DNA from: Prevotella sp.
Lineage (GTDB): Bacteria; Bacteroidota; Bacteroidia; Bacteroidales; Bacteroidaceae
Reading direction: 5' to 3'
NCBI GenBank assembly: GCA_017467565.1
Contig: JAFUSV010000062.1
Coordinates: 1-64,000, forward strand
Length of the DNA: 64,000 nucleotides
The notes under the pieces are model-generated. The model did not search any database and was not told where the DNA came from. It saw only the letters and a list, made by a program, of their open reading frames with translations. The position numbers were made by a program, and so were the translations under genes. The stretch's first letter is position 1; every line of letters begins with the position of its first letter. This document shows, piece by piece, positions 18,089-25,281 of this stretch.

Positions 18089-19375
18089 CAGTATCTGTTC
18101 CAGTGTGACGTCAGGATTGCTTTCTCCGAACACGTCCTTCTTCAGCTTCAGCTTACGATGCTGTACGGCAGAGATGGTGATGCAGTAGATGTTGCCGATG
18201 GCACGGTTGCTGATACCGAGACGGGTGAGGATGCACAGTCGGATGTCGTCTTCCTGCATATTGGGGTATAGCTCACGTATTCTGGCAAAGCGGTTGCTGT
18301 CAATGGCGTTGAGCGTCCGCTCGATCTCTGTCCATTCGTGCGGCTTAAGGGTGATGAGGGCATCGCCGCTTTGATTGAGTTTCTGCATCACCTCCGTCCG
18401 TTCGAGGATAAAGTTCTGCAGGAACGTAACCACCTCGTTAGCCTTCTCCAGTTTCGACTGCTCGAAAGCCCGCTGCTGACGCAGCATGCGGATGCGATAG
18501 CGCAGTGCCATCACCACGGCAACGAGGATAATGACTGCTGCTATAATGACAATAAGGAGCGTGCGGCGATACAACCGAGAGCGATAGTCGAGCTGCTGGT
18601 TCTCCTTTTCCTGCCTCAACGACTGCTGATAGTACTGGTCTTTCTGCTCCATCGCCTTAAAATAGAAACTCTCTATTTGCTCGAAGGCTTCGTCAATATC
18701 GTCCTCCAACTGTGTGGCACCCATCCGCCGGAGCGCTATGATGGCGAGATTGCTCTGCACGATATAAGCCAGATGGACATCAGTGCCAGGTTCTATCTGG
18801 CGGTAGGCCGTCTCAGCCGAATCGAGCATATTGAGGCTGAGGTAACTGCGGGCCAGCACCTGCAAGGCACCTGGACGCAGGTCGTCTGTTGCCAACGAGT
18901 CTGCCTCTCGGGCATAATTGACAGCCTGACGATAGTCTTCCCTTGCCCAGGCAATATTTGCGAGGCTGGTCAGCGTCTGGCACATCATATCAGGCATCTG
19001 CCTATGCTTTGCGATGTCGTAAGCACGGTTGACGTAGTCGAGCGCTTCGTCGTACGACCCCTCATTGATGTAAGCCACCTGTGCTGCGTATGTGCCTGCA
19101 TAGTCAAGCAGGATGACATAGTTGTGCTCATCGTCGGGATGCTGCTCATAGATAGCCAGAGCTTTCATCATCAACCGCAAGGCCTCTTCAGGGTTGCCCT
19201 GCGACAACATCTCAGCCTGTCGCTGGTACGCTATATATTTGGTGTGCCAGTCCCCTGACACTTCAGCCTCATCAAGACAGTTTGCTGCTATCTGCTCATC
19301 CGTACTCTGTTGTTGGCGGCTGCATGCCCCCAACAGAATACTGATAACAAGTATGTACAGTGTCTTTATATCCAT
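18071..19375 (-). CDS. TPR lipoprotein/membrane protein with C-terminal helix-turn-helix, putative regulator
   Basis: This 434-residue protein begins with a lipoprotein-like signal (LGACSRQQQ). A TPR-rich region covers about 25-230. One strong membrane helix (LLIVIIAAVIILVAVVMAL, near 267-285) is followed by a coiled coil. The C-terminal region ends with LCILTRLGISNRAIGNIYCI and the basic KLKLKKD, which reads as a LuxR-like helix-turn-helix. The layout resembles SusR-type proteins (compare 46343), with the sensor outside and DNA binding inside. A -7-like TAACTTTG lies on the minus strand at 19405-19412. The target is unknown; the adjacent triplicated-domain gene is a candidate. The 187-bp upstream gap (19376-19562) holds nothing else recognised. 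Confidence 0.65.
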   Translation of the reverse strand: MDIKTLYILVISILLGACSRQQQSTDEQIAANCLDEAEVSGDWHTKYIAYQRQAEMLSQGNPEEALRLMMKALAIYEQHPDDEHNYVILLDYAGTYAAQVAYINEGSYDEALDYVNRAYDIAKHRQMPDMMCQTLTSLANIAWAREDYRQAVNYAREADSLATDDLRPGALQVLARSYLSLNMLDSAETAYRQIEPGTDVHLAYIVQSNLAIIALRRMGATQLEDDIDEAFEQIESFYFKAMEQKDQYYQQSLRQEKENQQLDYRSRLYRRTLLIVIIAAVIILVAVVMALRYRIRMLRQQRAFEQSKLEKANEVVTFLQNFILERTEVMQKLNQSGDALITLKPHEWTEIERTLNAIDSNRFARIRELYPNMQEDDIRLCILTRLGISNRAIGNIYCITISAVQHRKLKLKKDVFGESNPDVTLEQILKRIES

Positions 19376-19562
19376 AGCTACCTTTTTTCGTTATTTCCCG
19401 GCTGCAAAGTTACGACTTTTTTTCTATAGTAGTATCGTTAGCCCATGGAAAATAGCTCAAAAAGGCAAAAGCAGAAAACACTAACAATCAACGTATTACA
19501 ACGTCGAGCGCTTCACACCCCATGGAAAATGTTGACGGCACCTATGGAATAGCACAAAAAAA

Positions 19563-20693
19563 TCACTGTATCTCTCCTATGTTCAGAAGTACGACATCTG
19601 TTGTACTGCAAATCTCTGCGGCCAGCTCATTAAGTTTATGAAAACGTGCGAAATCGCTATCCTCACCCAGTCCCCATGGTGACAGAATCAACAGGTTCCC
19701 CCTCGCACAGGCTTCGAACCTATGACGTTCCGGTTTCCAATACCGCCCAATGGGTTCTTTCTGCAGATGAATAACGGGCAGGCACTCTTCGATAGCTGCA
19801 TTTATAACGAGGCTCTCCCCCTTTGATATGCCGGGCGAAACCAACACCACACCCATGCGTGCCTCTGACAACTGACGTTCCCGATCATGTCTGTATCCCT
19901 CCGTCTGCTCTGTAGGGAGTCCCGTCGCCTTGTCCTTACGGTGATAGAACACCTGTTCCTTCTCTGCACGCTTCAACAGAAAGAGCGCACCGAACGCAGC
20001 ATATTCATGGCTACCGATACGGAGGTGCAGACGCCGTTCCATCAGTTTTGGCAATTGTCGCCGCATCAGGGCCCTGAGAGGGTTATCACTCATATACCGC
20101 TTGATGGTCTCGAGCATGCCTGGCCGCTTGATGATCCGGTCGTGATAGCCGGCCTCGAAAAGCGAAGCCCGCTTACTCGTACAAGGGACCGTGCCCGATG
20201 GCACGGGAACCCCCGCTTCCGCAGTGCCCGCCGCCGCAGTGCCTGCGCTTTTTAGCGCGGTCATCTCCGCGGTCCCCTGTTTCCACCACGCCCTGCTGCA
20301 CCCGCCCTTGAAACTGCGAATGATATCGCCCAGTTTCTTTCCTTCCGGCAAAGGCTCGGCCACATAGACAAGCAGGTGCAGATGGTCTGGCATCATAGCC
20401 ACCTTCCACACCTCTATCTGTGGATAGAAGCGGTGAATCTTTGGCAATTCCTCTTCAAGGATGGTACTACCAAGGGGACTAAGAACGATATGGGGAAAAT
20501 CTGCAGCATCGCGCTGCGCCCTGATATTTCCCTCAAGATACCCAAACAACGGATGCCGCCCTTCAATGCAGAGCGTGACCATATACAACCCGCAACCACC
20601 GTAGTCCTGCCAATCGGCACGGCGGTGCTGGTTATGCTGAATGTCATGAGGATGCAGTCCTCTTCTTATCAGTTCCTCTTTCGATGTCGGCAT
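19563..20693 (-). CDS. REP-associated tyrosine transposase (RAYT, Y1/HUH) with extra C-terminal Rossmann-like domain
   Basis: This 376-residue protein is about twice the usual RAYT length. The N-terminal domain has the HUH motif MMPDHLHLLV (His104, His106) and FEAGYHDRIIKR, and the catalytic tyrosine is probably Tyr200 in IKRYMSDNPLRA. RAYTs nick and rejoin REP hairpins in single-stranded DNA. Residues about 270-375 form another alpha/beta domain with VVLVSPGISKGESLVI, CLPVIHLQ and RGNLLILSPWG. This looks like the DprA/SLOG type of Rossmann fold; that resemblance is inferred by eye. Between the HUH region and FEAGYHDRI, residues about 138-175 are Ala/Gly/Pro-rich and encoded by a TIR-bounded palindrome. 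No homologous partner gene adjoins it. Confidence 0.8.
   Translation of the reverse strand: MPTSKEELIRRGLHPHDIQHNQHRRADWQDYGGCGLYMVTLCIEGRHPLFGYLEGNIRAQRDAADFPHIVLSPLGSTILEEELPKIHRFYPQIEVWKVAMMPDHLHLLVYVAEPLPEGKKLGDIIRSFKGGCSRAWWKQGTAEMTALKSAGTAAAGTAEAGVPVPSGTVPCTSKRASLFEAGYHDRIIKRPGMLETIKRYMSDNPLRALMRRQLPKLMERRLHLRIGSHEYAAFGALFLLKRAEKEQVFYHRKDKATGLPTEQTEGYRHDRERQLSEARMGVVLVSPGISKGESLVINAAIEECLPVIHLQKEPIGRYWKPERHRFEACARGNLLILSPWGLGEDSDFARFHKLNELAAEICSTTDVVLLNIGEIQ
20181..20280. repeat. TIR-bounded GC-rich palindromic element inside the RAYT gene
   Basis: ACAAGGGACCG at 20181-20191 and CGGTCCCCTGT at 20270-20280 are inverted repeats that match at 10 of 11 positions. Inside are two hairpins: CCGTGCC-CGAT-GGCACGG (20189-20206) and GCGC-TTTTTA-GCGC (about 20245-20258). 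The element keeps the RAYT frame open. It looks like a REP/MITE-type insertion in the gene for its own probable transposase. Confidence 0.65.
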
Positions 20694-20793
20694 TATTCGT
20701 TCTCATTATTATCGAAGACAAAATTACTGCTTTTCCCTGACACAGCCAAACCTTTCTCCCACTTTCTGCTTTCGAATTTTGAAAAGTAACAAG

Positions 20794-20860
20794 GCTGTTT
20801 GCTACCCGTATCTATGCTACTTAGCATCCGCAAGTATGGCACTTGCTATGACTAAACAGC
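20794..20860. other. Three-way-junction-like structure upstream of the RAYT gene
   Basis: An outer stem GCTGTTT (20794-20800)/AAACAGC (20854-20860) encloses two perfect hairpins, ATGCTA-CT-TAGCAT (20814-20827) and GCAAGT-ATGGC-ACTTGC (20830-20846). It lies 100 bp upstream of the RAYT start. It could be a RAYT substrate or a structured RNA. It is not a tRNA: there is no anticodon loop and no T loop. Confidence 0.5.
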
Positions 20861-20863
20861 AGG

Positions 20864-20907
20864 TTTGCAGTAAGGAAACTACCAGTTTGCAGTAAGGAAA
20901 CTATAGG
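20864..20907. repeat. Tandem repeat, 22-bp period, 2 copies
   Basis: TTTGCAGTAAGGAAACTA starts at 20864 and again at 20886. A degenerate second pair follows, with GGAGGCTT at 20911 and 20933, also 22 bp apart. This begins the 700-bp gene-free region 20694-21393. Confidence 0.75.
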
Positions 20908-21026
20908 CTTGGAGGCTTCAAACGAGACGAATGGAGGCTTTTTTCACCAACTTATCACTTTTTCATCCATCGAATCTCCTGAAACATCGATGTACAGGGC
21001 ATTTCAGGTATCAAGGCTCGCTGCAA

Positions 21027-21074
21027 CTTGTCACTCAACTTGTCACTCAACTTGTCACTGTACTTGTCACTCAC
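21027..21074. repeat. Tandem repeat, 12-bp period, 4 copies
   Basis: CTTGTCACTCAA-type units start at 21027, 21039, 21051 and 21063. A hairpin AAGTGC/GCACTT at 21080-21098 and a 10-bp duplication of GAAATTCGTT follow. Confidence 0.8.
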
Positions 21075-21159
21075 CAACGAAGTGCAATCATGGCACTTGC
21101 GAAATTCGTTGAAATTCGTTTCTAAGAAAAAAACGTCAACACCTCAGTCGTACAACGAT

Positions 21160-21247
21160 GTAGCACATTCTCTCCGACGAAGTAGCACACTCTCTCCCAC
21201 GAAGTAGCACACTCTCTCCCACGAAGTAGCACACTCTCTCAAAAGGG
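21160..21247. repeat. Tandem repeat, 22-bp period, 4 copies
   Basis: GTAGCACACTCTCTC-type units begin at 21160, 21182, 21204 and 21226, exactly 22 bp apart. The first copy is the most diverged. Confidence 0.85.
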
Positions 21248-21254
21248 GTCTTGG

Positions 21255-21302
21255 GTGAGGTGTTGAGTGAGGTGTTGGGTGAGGTGTTGGAGCAACACCT
21301 CA
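21255..21302. repeat. 12-bp tandem repeats ending in a perfect hairpin
   Basis: GTGAGGTGTTG-type units start at 21255, 21267 and 21279. The last one pairs perfectly with its downstream inverse, TGAGGTGTTG-GAG-CAACACCTCA. More copies of GAGGTGTTG or its inverse lie near 21138 and 21346. On the minus strand this region is 3' of the GH43 gene at 21394. Confidence 0.75.
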
Positions 21303-21393
21303 CCATGCGCAGGCCCTTTGTGCATCGGGGTTTCAGGCAATTATGGTGAGGTGTTGATGTTTTTTTGCAAAAAACTGCAGCGCACGATTTTCT

Positions 21394-23421
21394 TTACTTT
21401 TTCACTACGAGCGGAGCGGGGCCGTCGAGAGTGGGTGTGACGGGAATGATGCGGCCCTGCTTGTCGAAGGTGAGGCGGTCGATGCACACCTCGCGGTGGA
21501 TGCCCGGCTCGTGGTGGAGGAAATGCTTGTTGATGCGGTGATAGACGATGTACCACTCGTCGCGGCCAGGAATCTGAAGCACGGAGTTGTGGGCCGTGCC
21601 ATAGATACCGTCCTCTGGACGCTGACTGATGACCATGTAGTGGTCCTGGTCGATAGTGATGGGGCCGAGTGGCGACTTGCTGGTGCCGTAGCACACGTGG
21701 TAGTTGGGAGAGCCTGTGTCGTCGACGCTCCACATGAAGTAATAGGTGCCCTTGCGGTAGAAGACGTAGGCACCCTCGCGGAAGGCCCACGTCTGGAGGG
21801 TGCCACCTTTTGGCGTCATGTGTGTGATGGTCTCCTTCTTCACTGACATCATGTCGTCATTGAGCTCGGCACCCGCCATGAAGCCGTTGCCCCAGTAGAG
21901 GTAGTACTTGCCGCTCTTGGGGTCGCGGAACACATCGACGTCGATGGCCTGCCCGCCACGAGCCTCCTTGGGACGGTCGGCATCGGTAATGATGGGTGCA
22001 CCGCTGTCAACGAAGGGACCTGTGGGGCTGTCGCTCACAGCCACGCCTATCTCCTTGCGGTTAGACTGGGGGTTGTGGGCAGAGAAGTAGAAGTAGTATT
22101 GGAGCCCACCCCCACCCCCTCCCCAAGGGAGGGACATTTGATTAGCGGAAGAACCTTTTCGTCTCCCCTCCCTTAGGGAGGGGTTGGGGGTAGGCCTTTC
22201 TATGATACATGGCGCCCACGCATTGCCCGTGGCCCAGGAGACCTGGTCGCCCTTGACGTCGAGCATCTTGCCCTCGTCGGTCCAGTCGATAAGGTTGGTC
22301 GACGAGAAGACACTGAAGTCATGGCCGCCCCAGCCGGGCGTGCCGTCGGTGGTGCTGTAGATGTAGTATTTCTTGGTCTTAGTGGAATAGAGCACCTCGG
22401 GGTCGGCATGGAAGCCCGTGAGGATAGGCTGACGGTGGTTGCCGAAAGACTGCAGCAGACGTTCCTTCTCGGCCCGTGTGATGGGGATGATGGTGCCATG
22501 ACGAGGGGTGAACTTACCCTTGGTCTCCGTGTTCTGCACGAACTGGAAGGTCTTCAGGTCGTCAGACTTACAGAACTGATAGTGACCATTGCCGTAGCAG
22601 TCGTACATGATGATCCACGACTTGCCGTCGATGGCCTTGCATACGCCAACGCCTTCTACGGCCTCCTTGGTCTGCTCCACGTTGCCGTCAATCATCTGCC
22701 AGCGGTCGGTCAGGTTCTTAGCCACAGCCTGATAGATGCCACGGCCCGACTCCTGCTTATAGAAGAGGTGGTAGAGCTGGTCGGCCTCGTTGAAGACGAT
22801 GTCGCCGTCAATGGTGGCATTGCCGGCATCGAAGAGCCACTGGGGCTCGCCCTCCAGGTCGGTGAAGTCCTCGTTGGCATACTGATAGTATATCTTGTCG
22901 TACGAATTGCGGTCGCTGGTGCGCAGCGAGTAGAACACCATGTACTTGCCCTTCTGATGGTCGTAGATGGTCTCGGGTGCCCACACACGTATGACGTTCT
23001 TCCAAGTCTTGGTATAGCGCGTGGGGAAGTTGATGGCTGAGTGCTGCCAGTGGATGAGGTCGGTAGACTTGAGCAGCACCATGCCGCGGTTGCTCGACCA
23101 TCCTAATGACGAGCGCATGTCGGTAGCTACCATGTAGAAGGTCTTGCCGTCCTCGCAGCGCAGGATGTGGGGGTCGCGGACGCACTGAGTGAAGGCGATG
23201 GTGTCGCTCTCTATGACGGGCATGCCGTCGTTGAGTGGCGTGAAGTTGTAGCCGTCGTCACTCAGGGCATAGCATATCTGCTCGTCCTTAGGGTCATTAC
23301 TATTAAAATAGGTGAAGAGGTAGGCCACCATCTCATTGGGGTCTTGCGACTGCTGGGCCGCAACAGGGCATGTACACAAGACGCTCAGGAGTGAAGCGAA
23401 TAGTTTTTTTGTCATAGTCAT
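21394..23421 (-). CDS. Secreted protein with two GH43-type domains, interrupted by a palindromic repeat pair in frame
   Basis: This 675-residue protein has a signal peptide (SLLSVLCTCPVAAQ). The N-terminal propeller (about 25-310) has CVRDPHIL, VWAPETIYD, IDGDIVF and EGVGVCK. The second (about 325-675) has FHADPEVLYS, NAWAPCIIE, YYFYFSAHN, IDVDVFRDP and REGAYVFY. Both have GH43-type acidic positions, so arabinofuranosidase or xylosidase activity is likely. Residues about 409-439 between WAPCIIE and YYFYFSAHN are encoded by an inverted pair of the genome's GC-rich palindromic repeat. This adds about 31 residues, including six glycines in a row, between two propeller strands. The gene is divergent from a single-domain GH43. 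Confidence 0.82.
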   Translation of the reverse strand: MTMTKKLFASLLSVLCTCPVAAQQSQDPNEMVAYLFTYFNSNDPKDEQICYALSDDGYNFTPLNDGMPVIESDTIAFTQCVRDPHILRCEDGKTFYMVATDMRSSLGWSSNRGMVLLKSTDLIHWQHSAINFPTRYTKTWKNVIRVWAPETIYDHQKGKYMVFYSLRTSDRNSYDKIYYQYANEDFTDLEGEPQWLFDAGNATIDGDIVFNEADQLYHLFYKQESGRGIYQAVAKNLTDRWQMIDGNVEQTKEAVEGVGVCKAIDGKSWIIMYDCYGNGHYQFCKSDDLKTFQFVQNTETKGKFTPRHGTIIPITRAEKERLLQSFGNHRQPILTGFHADPEVLYSTKTKKYYIYSTTDGTPGWGGHDFSVFSSTNLIDWTDEGKMLDVKGDQVSWATGNAWAPCIIERPTPNPSLREGRRKGSSANQMSLPWGGGGGGLQYYFYFSAHNPQSNRKEIGVAVSDSPTGPFVDSGAPIITDADRPKEARGGQAIDVDVFRDPKSGKYYLYWGNGFMAGAELNDDMMSVKKETITHMTPKGGTLQTWAFREGAYVFYRKGTYYFMWSVDDTGSPNYHVCYGTSKSPLGPITIDQDHYMVISQRPEDGIYGTAHNSVLQIPGRDEWYIVYHRINKHFLHHEPGIHREVCIDRLTFDKQGRIIPVTPTLDGPAPLVVKK
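22104..22195. repeat. Inverted pair of GC-rich palindromic repeats inside a GH43 coding sequence
   Basis: GCCCACCCCC ... CAAGGGAGGGA at 22104-22134 and its inverse CTCCCCTCCCTTAGGGAGG ... TAGGC at about 22163-22195 flank a 28-bp spacer. The arrangement is the same as at 89-239. The reading frame stays open across it. Confidence 0.85.
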
Positions 23422-23452
23422 GATGTTATGGTTTCCTTGTTTGTTTTGCTTG

Positions 23453-23484
23453 CAAAGGTACGAAGAAGTGAGCAGAAAACCAAA
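23453..23484 (-). promoter_or_regulatory. Promoter of the two-domain GH43 gene
   Basis: On the minus strand, TTTG (23484-23481), a 20-bp spacer and TACCTTTG (23460-23453) match the Bacteroidetes consensus exactly, 31 bp before the start codon. Confidence 0.8.
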
Positions 23485-23500
23485 TTTCTTTGTGCTATTC

Positions 23501-23532
23501 TTTGGCTATTAGATATTTTATTAGTATTTTTG
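23501..23532 (+). promoter_or_regulatory. Promoter of the single-domain GH43 gene
   Basis: TTTG (23501-23504), a 20-bp spacer and TATTTTTG (23525-23532) lie 20 bp before the ATG. The two divergent promoters have only 16 bp between their -33 elements, so one regulator could affect both. Confidence 0.82.
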
Positions 23533-23552
23533 CAGAAAATATCTTCACAAAC

Positions 23553-24620
23553 ATGAAAAAAACAATTCTGACAATGGCAGTCCTTCTGATGTCTGTACTG
23601 CACGTTGATGCACAAAACCCGCAGAAGGGGGACTATGGCTACCTGTACTGCCACATGAGCGGCAACGGCCAGTGGACGGCCTACGCCGTCAGCCGCGACG
23701 GCTATCACTATGAAGACATCATCGACGGCGGGCCCATCATGGACCCCAAGGAACATGCACGCATAGAGGGCGGACAGCGCGATGCCTACATCTGCCGCGC
23801 ATGGAACGGCAAGGGCTACGTCATGGTGACCACCGACATGAACAACACGATGACCAAGGCACTGGGCAAGGAGAACGAATGGGACAACTACGGCATAGAC
23901 CTGCTGCGCAGCGACGACCTCATACACTGGGAGAGCGTCACGTTCGACTTCCGCAAAGGTACTGGCATTTTCACCGACCCTGACGCTTCGTCTGTTTATA
24001 AGGACTGGAGCACTATCAACCGTGTGTGGGCCCCGCAGATATTCTGGGATCCCGACTACCAGTGGGCGAACGGCGAGCGAGGTGGCTACATGATATACTA
24101 CTCCATGTGGAACCGCGCCGAGGAGCAGTACGACCGCATGTACTACTCGTATGCCGACAAGACGTTCACCCAGCTGACACAGCCCCGCCTGCTCTTCGAC
24201 TGGGGCTATGCCACCATCGATGCCGACATCAACCTGCTGAGCGACGGCCTCTACCACATGCTCATCAAGAAGGAGGGCGGCAAGCCCGGCATCTACACCG
24301 CCACCAGCCAGCATCTCACCAGCGGATGGGGCGAGCCCGTGGAGGACGACTATGTGTCGTTCGAGGGTAAGAAGAAGTGCGAGGGCAGCAGCGCCTTCCA
24401 GCTGATAGGCGACAAGACCTGGCGGGTGGCCTACATCCAGTACAGCGACCGTCCCAGGCACTACCGCATCTGCAAGGCCGACGAGAACCTACGAAACTTC
24501 CACGACCCCGTGGACATCGAGGGTGTCACCGCTCCACAGCACGGCTCGTTCATGCGGCTCACCAAGAAAGAGTACAAACGGCTCCAGAAATGGTCGGACA
24601 AACAGATGAAGAAGAAATAA
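23553..24620 (+). CDS. Secreted GH43-type glycosidase, single domain
   Basis: This 355-residue protein begins at MKKTILTMAVLLMSVLHVDAQ, a clear signal peptide; the open frame upstream of it overlaps the promoter. It resembles the N-terminal propeller of the divergent gene at 21394: SRDGYHYEDIIDGGPI, QRDAYICRAWNGKGYVMV, VWAPQIFWD, LLFDWGYATIDADI and KKCEGSSAFQLI. Candidate catalytic residues are the Asp in QRDAY, the Asp in DADI and the Glu in CEGSS. Its likely role is arabinoside or xyloside cleavage in the periplasm or at the surface. Substrate specificity is not visible. Confidence 0.8.
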   Translation: MKKTILTMAVLLMSVLHVDAQNPQKGDYGYLYCHMSGNGQWTAYAVSRDGYHYEDIIDGGPIMDPKEHARIEGGQRDAYICRAWNGKGYVMVTTDMNNTMTKALGKENEWDNYGIDLLRSDDLIHWESVTFDFRKGTGIFTDPDASSVYKDWSTINRVWAPQIFWDPDYQWANGERGGYMIYYSMWNRAEEQYDRMYYSYADKTFTQLTQPRLLFDWGYATIDADINLLSDGLYHMLIKKEGGKPGIYTATSQHLTSGWGEPVEDDYVSFEGKKKCEGSSAFQLIGDKTWRVAYIQYSDRPRHYRICKADENLRNFHDPVDIEGVTAPQHGSFMRLTKKEYKRLQKWSDKQMKKK

Positions 24621-24646
24621 AAAAAGCCCTCACGAGGGCTTTTTTA
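24621..24646. terminator. Bidirectional terminator
   Basis: AAAAAGCCCT-CACG-AGGGCTTTTTT is a compact stem with A and T tracts on both sides. It serves the GH43 gene and the convergent minus-strand locus that ends with the small proteins. Confidence 0.88.
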
Positions 24647-24654
24647 ATAAGGAT

Positions 24655-24688
24655 CCCGTCCTGATTGTTGTACACAATCGAGGACGGG
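24655..24688. other. Long hairpin 3' of the small-protein genes
   Basis: CCCGTCCT GATTGT / ACAATC (G) AGGACGGG pairs over 14 bp with one bulge and loop TGTAC. It lacks a T tract, so it may be a transcript-stabilising 3' structure, not a terminator. The rest of 24689-24837 is AT-rich with TAACTAA/TAATAA-type repetition and nothing else recognised. Confidence 0.55.
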
Positions 24689-24837
24689 AGCCTTTCCTGG
24701 TATTAGAACTTAGAGTAGTTAAATTCTCAGATTTTGAATTACATAATAACTACTAATAACTAACTAATAATAATCTATTCTTACTAACTAACATCTTTCT
24801 TTAGTTCATAGTTCTTGCATCCCTTTTGGAGAGGATG

Positions 24838-25053
24838 TCAATAATCGTACTTGAAGTCGCTGCCGCTATCGTCTTCGTCATCGTCGAAAACGCTCTTGCG
24901 CGACAAGCCATCGTAGGCATTGCCTTCCACGTCATCGTAGGTCAGATGGATGTCTCCACCACCGCCCGAAGCAGTTATCATCAAGTTACTGCCCTCTATC
25001 ACGATGACGGTAGTATCTGGTAGGATATATGCTTTCTTTTTCACCATAGTCAT
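24838..25053 (-). CDS. Small protein (71 aa), paralogue of the 25085 gene
   Basis: The start codon context (ATG-ACT-ATG-GTG) aligns with that of the upstream gene. The sequence MTMVKKKAYILPD, then GSNLMITASGGGG, then GNAYDGLSRKSVF and an acidic tail shares KKAYxxP, LMITxSG, GNAxxG[LM]SR and a following aromatic residue with its neighbour. There is no obvious signal peptide or membrane helix, and no function is known to me. Short Bacteroidetes proteins of this layout (KKxYxxP near the start, LM-x-SG, acidic end) are familiar but uncharacterised as far as I know. It is the last gene of the dextran locus transcript. Confidence 0.6.
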   Translation of the reverse strand: MTMVKKKAYILPDTTVIVIEGSNLMITASGGGGDIHLTYDDVEGNAYDGLSRKSVFDDDEDDSGSDFKYDY

Positions 25054-25084
25054 TTACAATTTCTTGATTACTGATACTATTGCC

Positions 25085-25255
25085 TTATTCCGTTTCGTCC
25101 CAGAAGTCGCCACGGGACATACCTTTATCGGCATTGCCATCGCCGCCGCTGGTCAGATTAACGACGCCTGAGGTTGTTATCATAAGGCTACCACCAAGTA
25201 GTTCGGCGATGAAGCACTCTGGCTTGCAATATGCTTTCTTGTTCATCATATTCAT
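25085..25255 (-). CDS. Small protein (56 aa), paralogue of the 24838 gene
   Basis: The start at 25255 (ATG-AAT-ATG-ATG) is chosen because it aligns codon by codon with the neighbour's start; an upstream ATG at 25276 is less likely. The protein reads MNMMNKKAYCKPE, then GGSLMITTSG, then GNADKGMSRGDFWDE. It contains one cysteine. It lies 26 bp after the GLUG-protein stop and about 30 bp before its paralogue, so the three are probably one transcript. Function unknown. Confidence 0.6.
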   Translation of the reverse strand: MNMMNKKAYCKPECFIAELLGGSLMITTSGVVNLTSGGDGNADKGMSRGDFWDETE

Positions 25256-25281
25256 CTGTAATTTGATGGTTACCATTACAA

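Noticed and set aside
20794..20860. tRNA gene
   Set aside because: It has only two hairpins plus a closing stem, and no anticodon arm, T-loop sequence or CCA-end geometry.
21160..21247. CRISPR-like array
   Set aside because: The repeats are head to tail with no spacers and only four copies.
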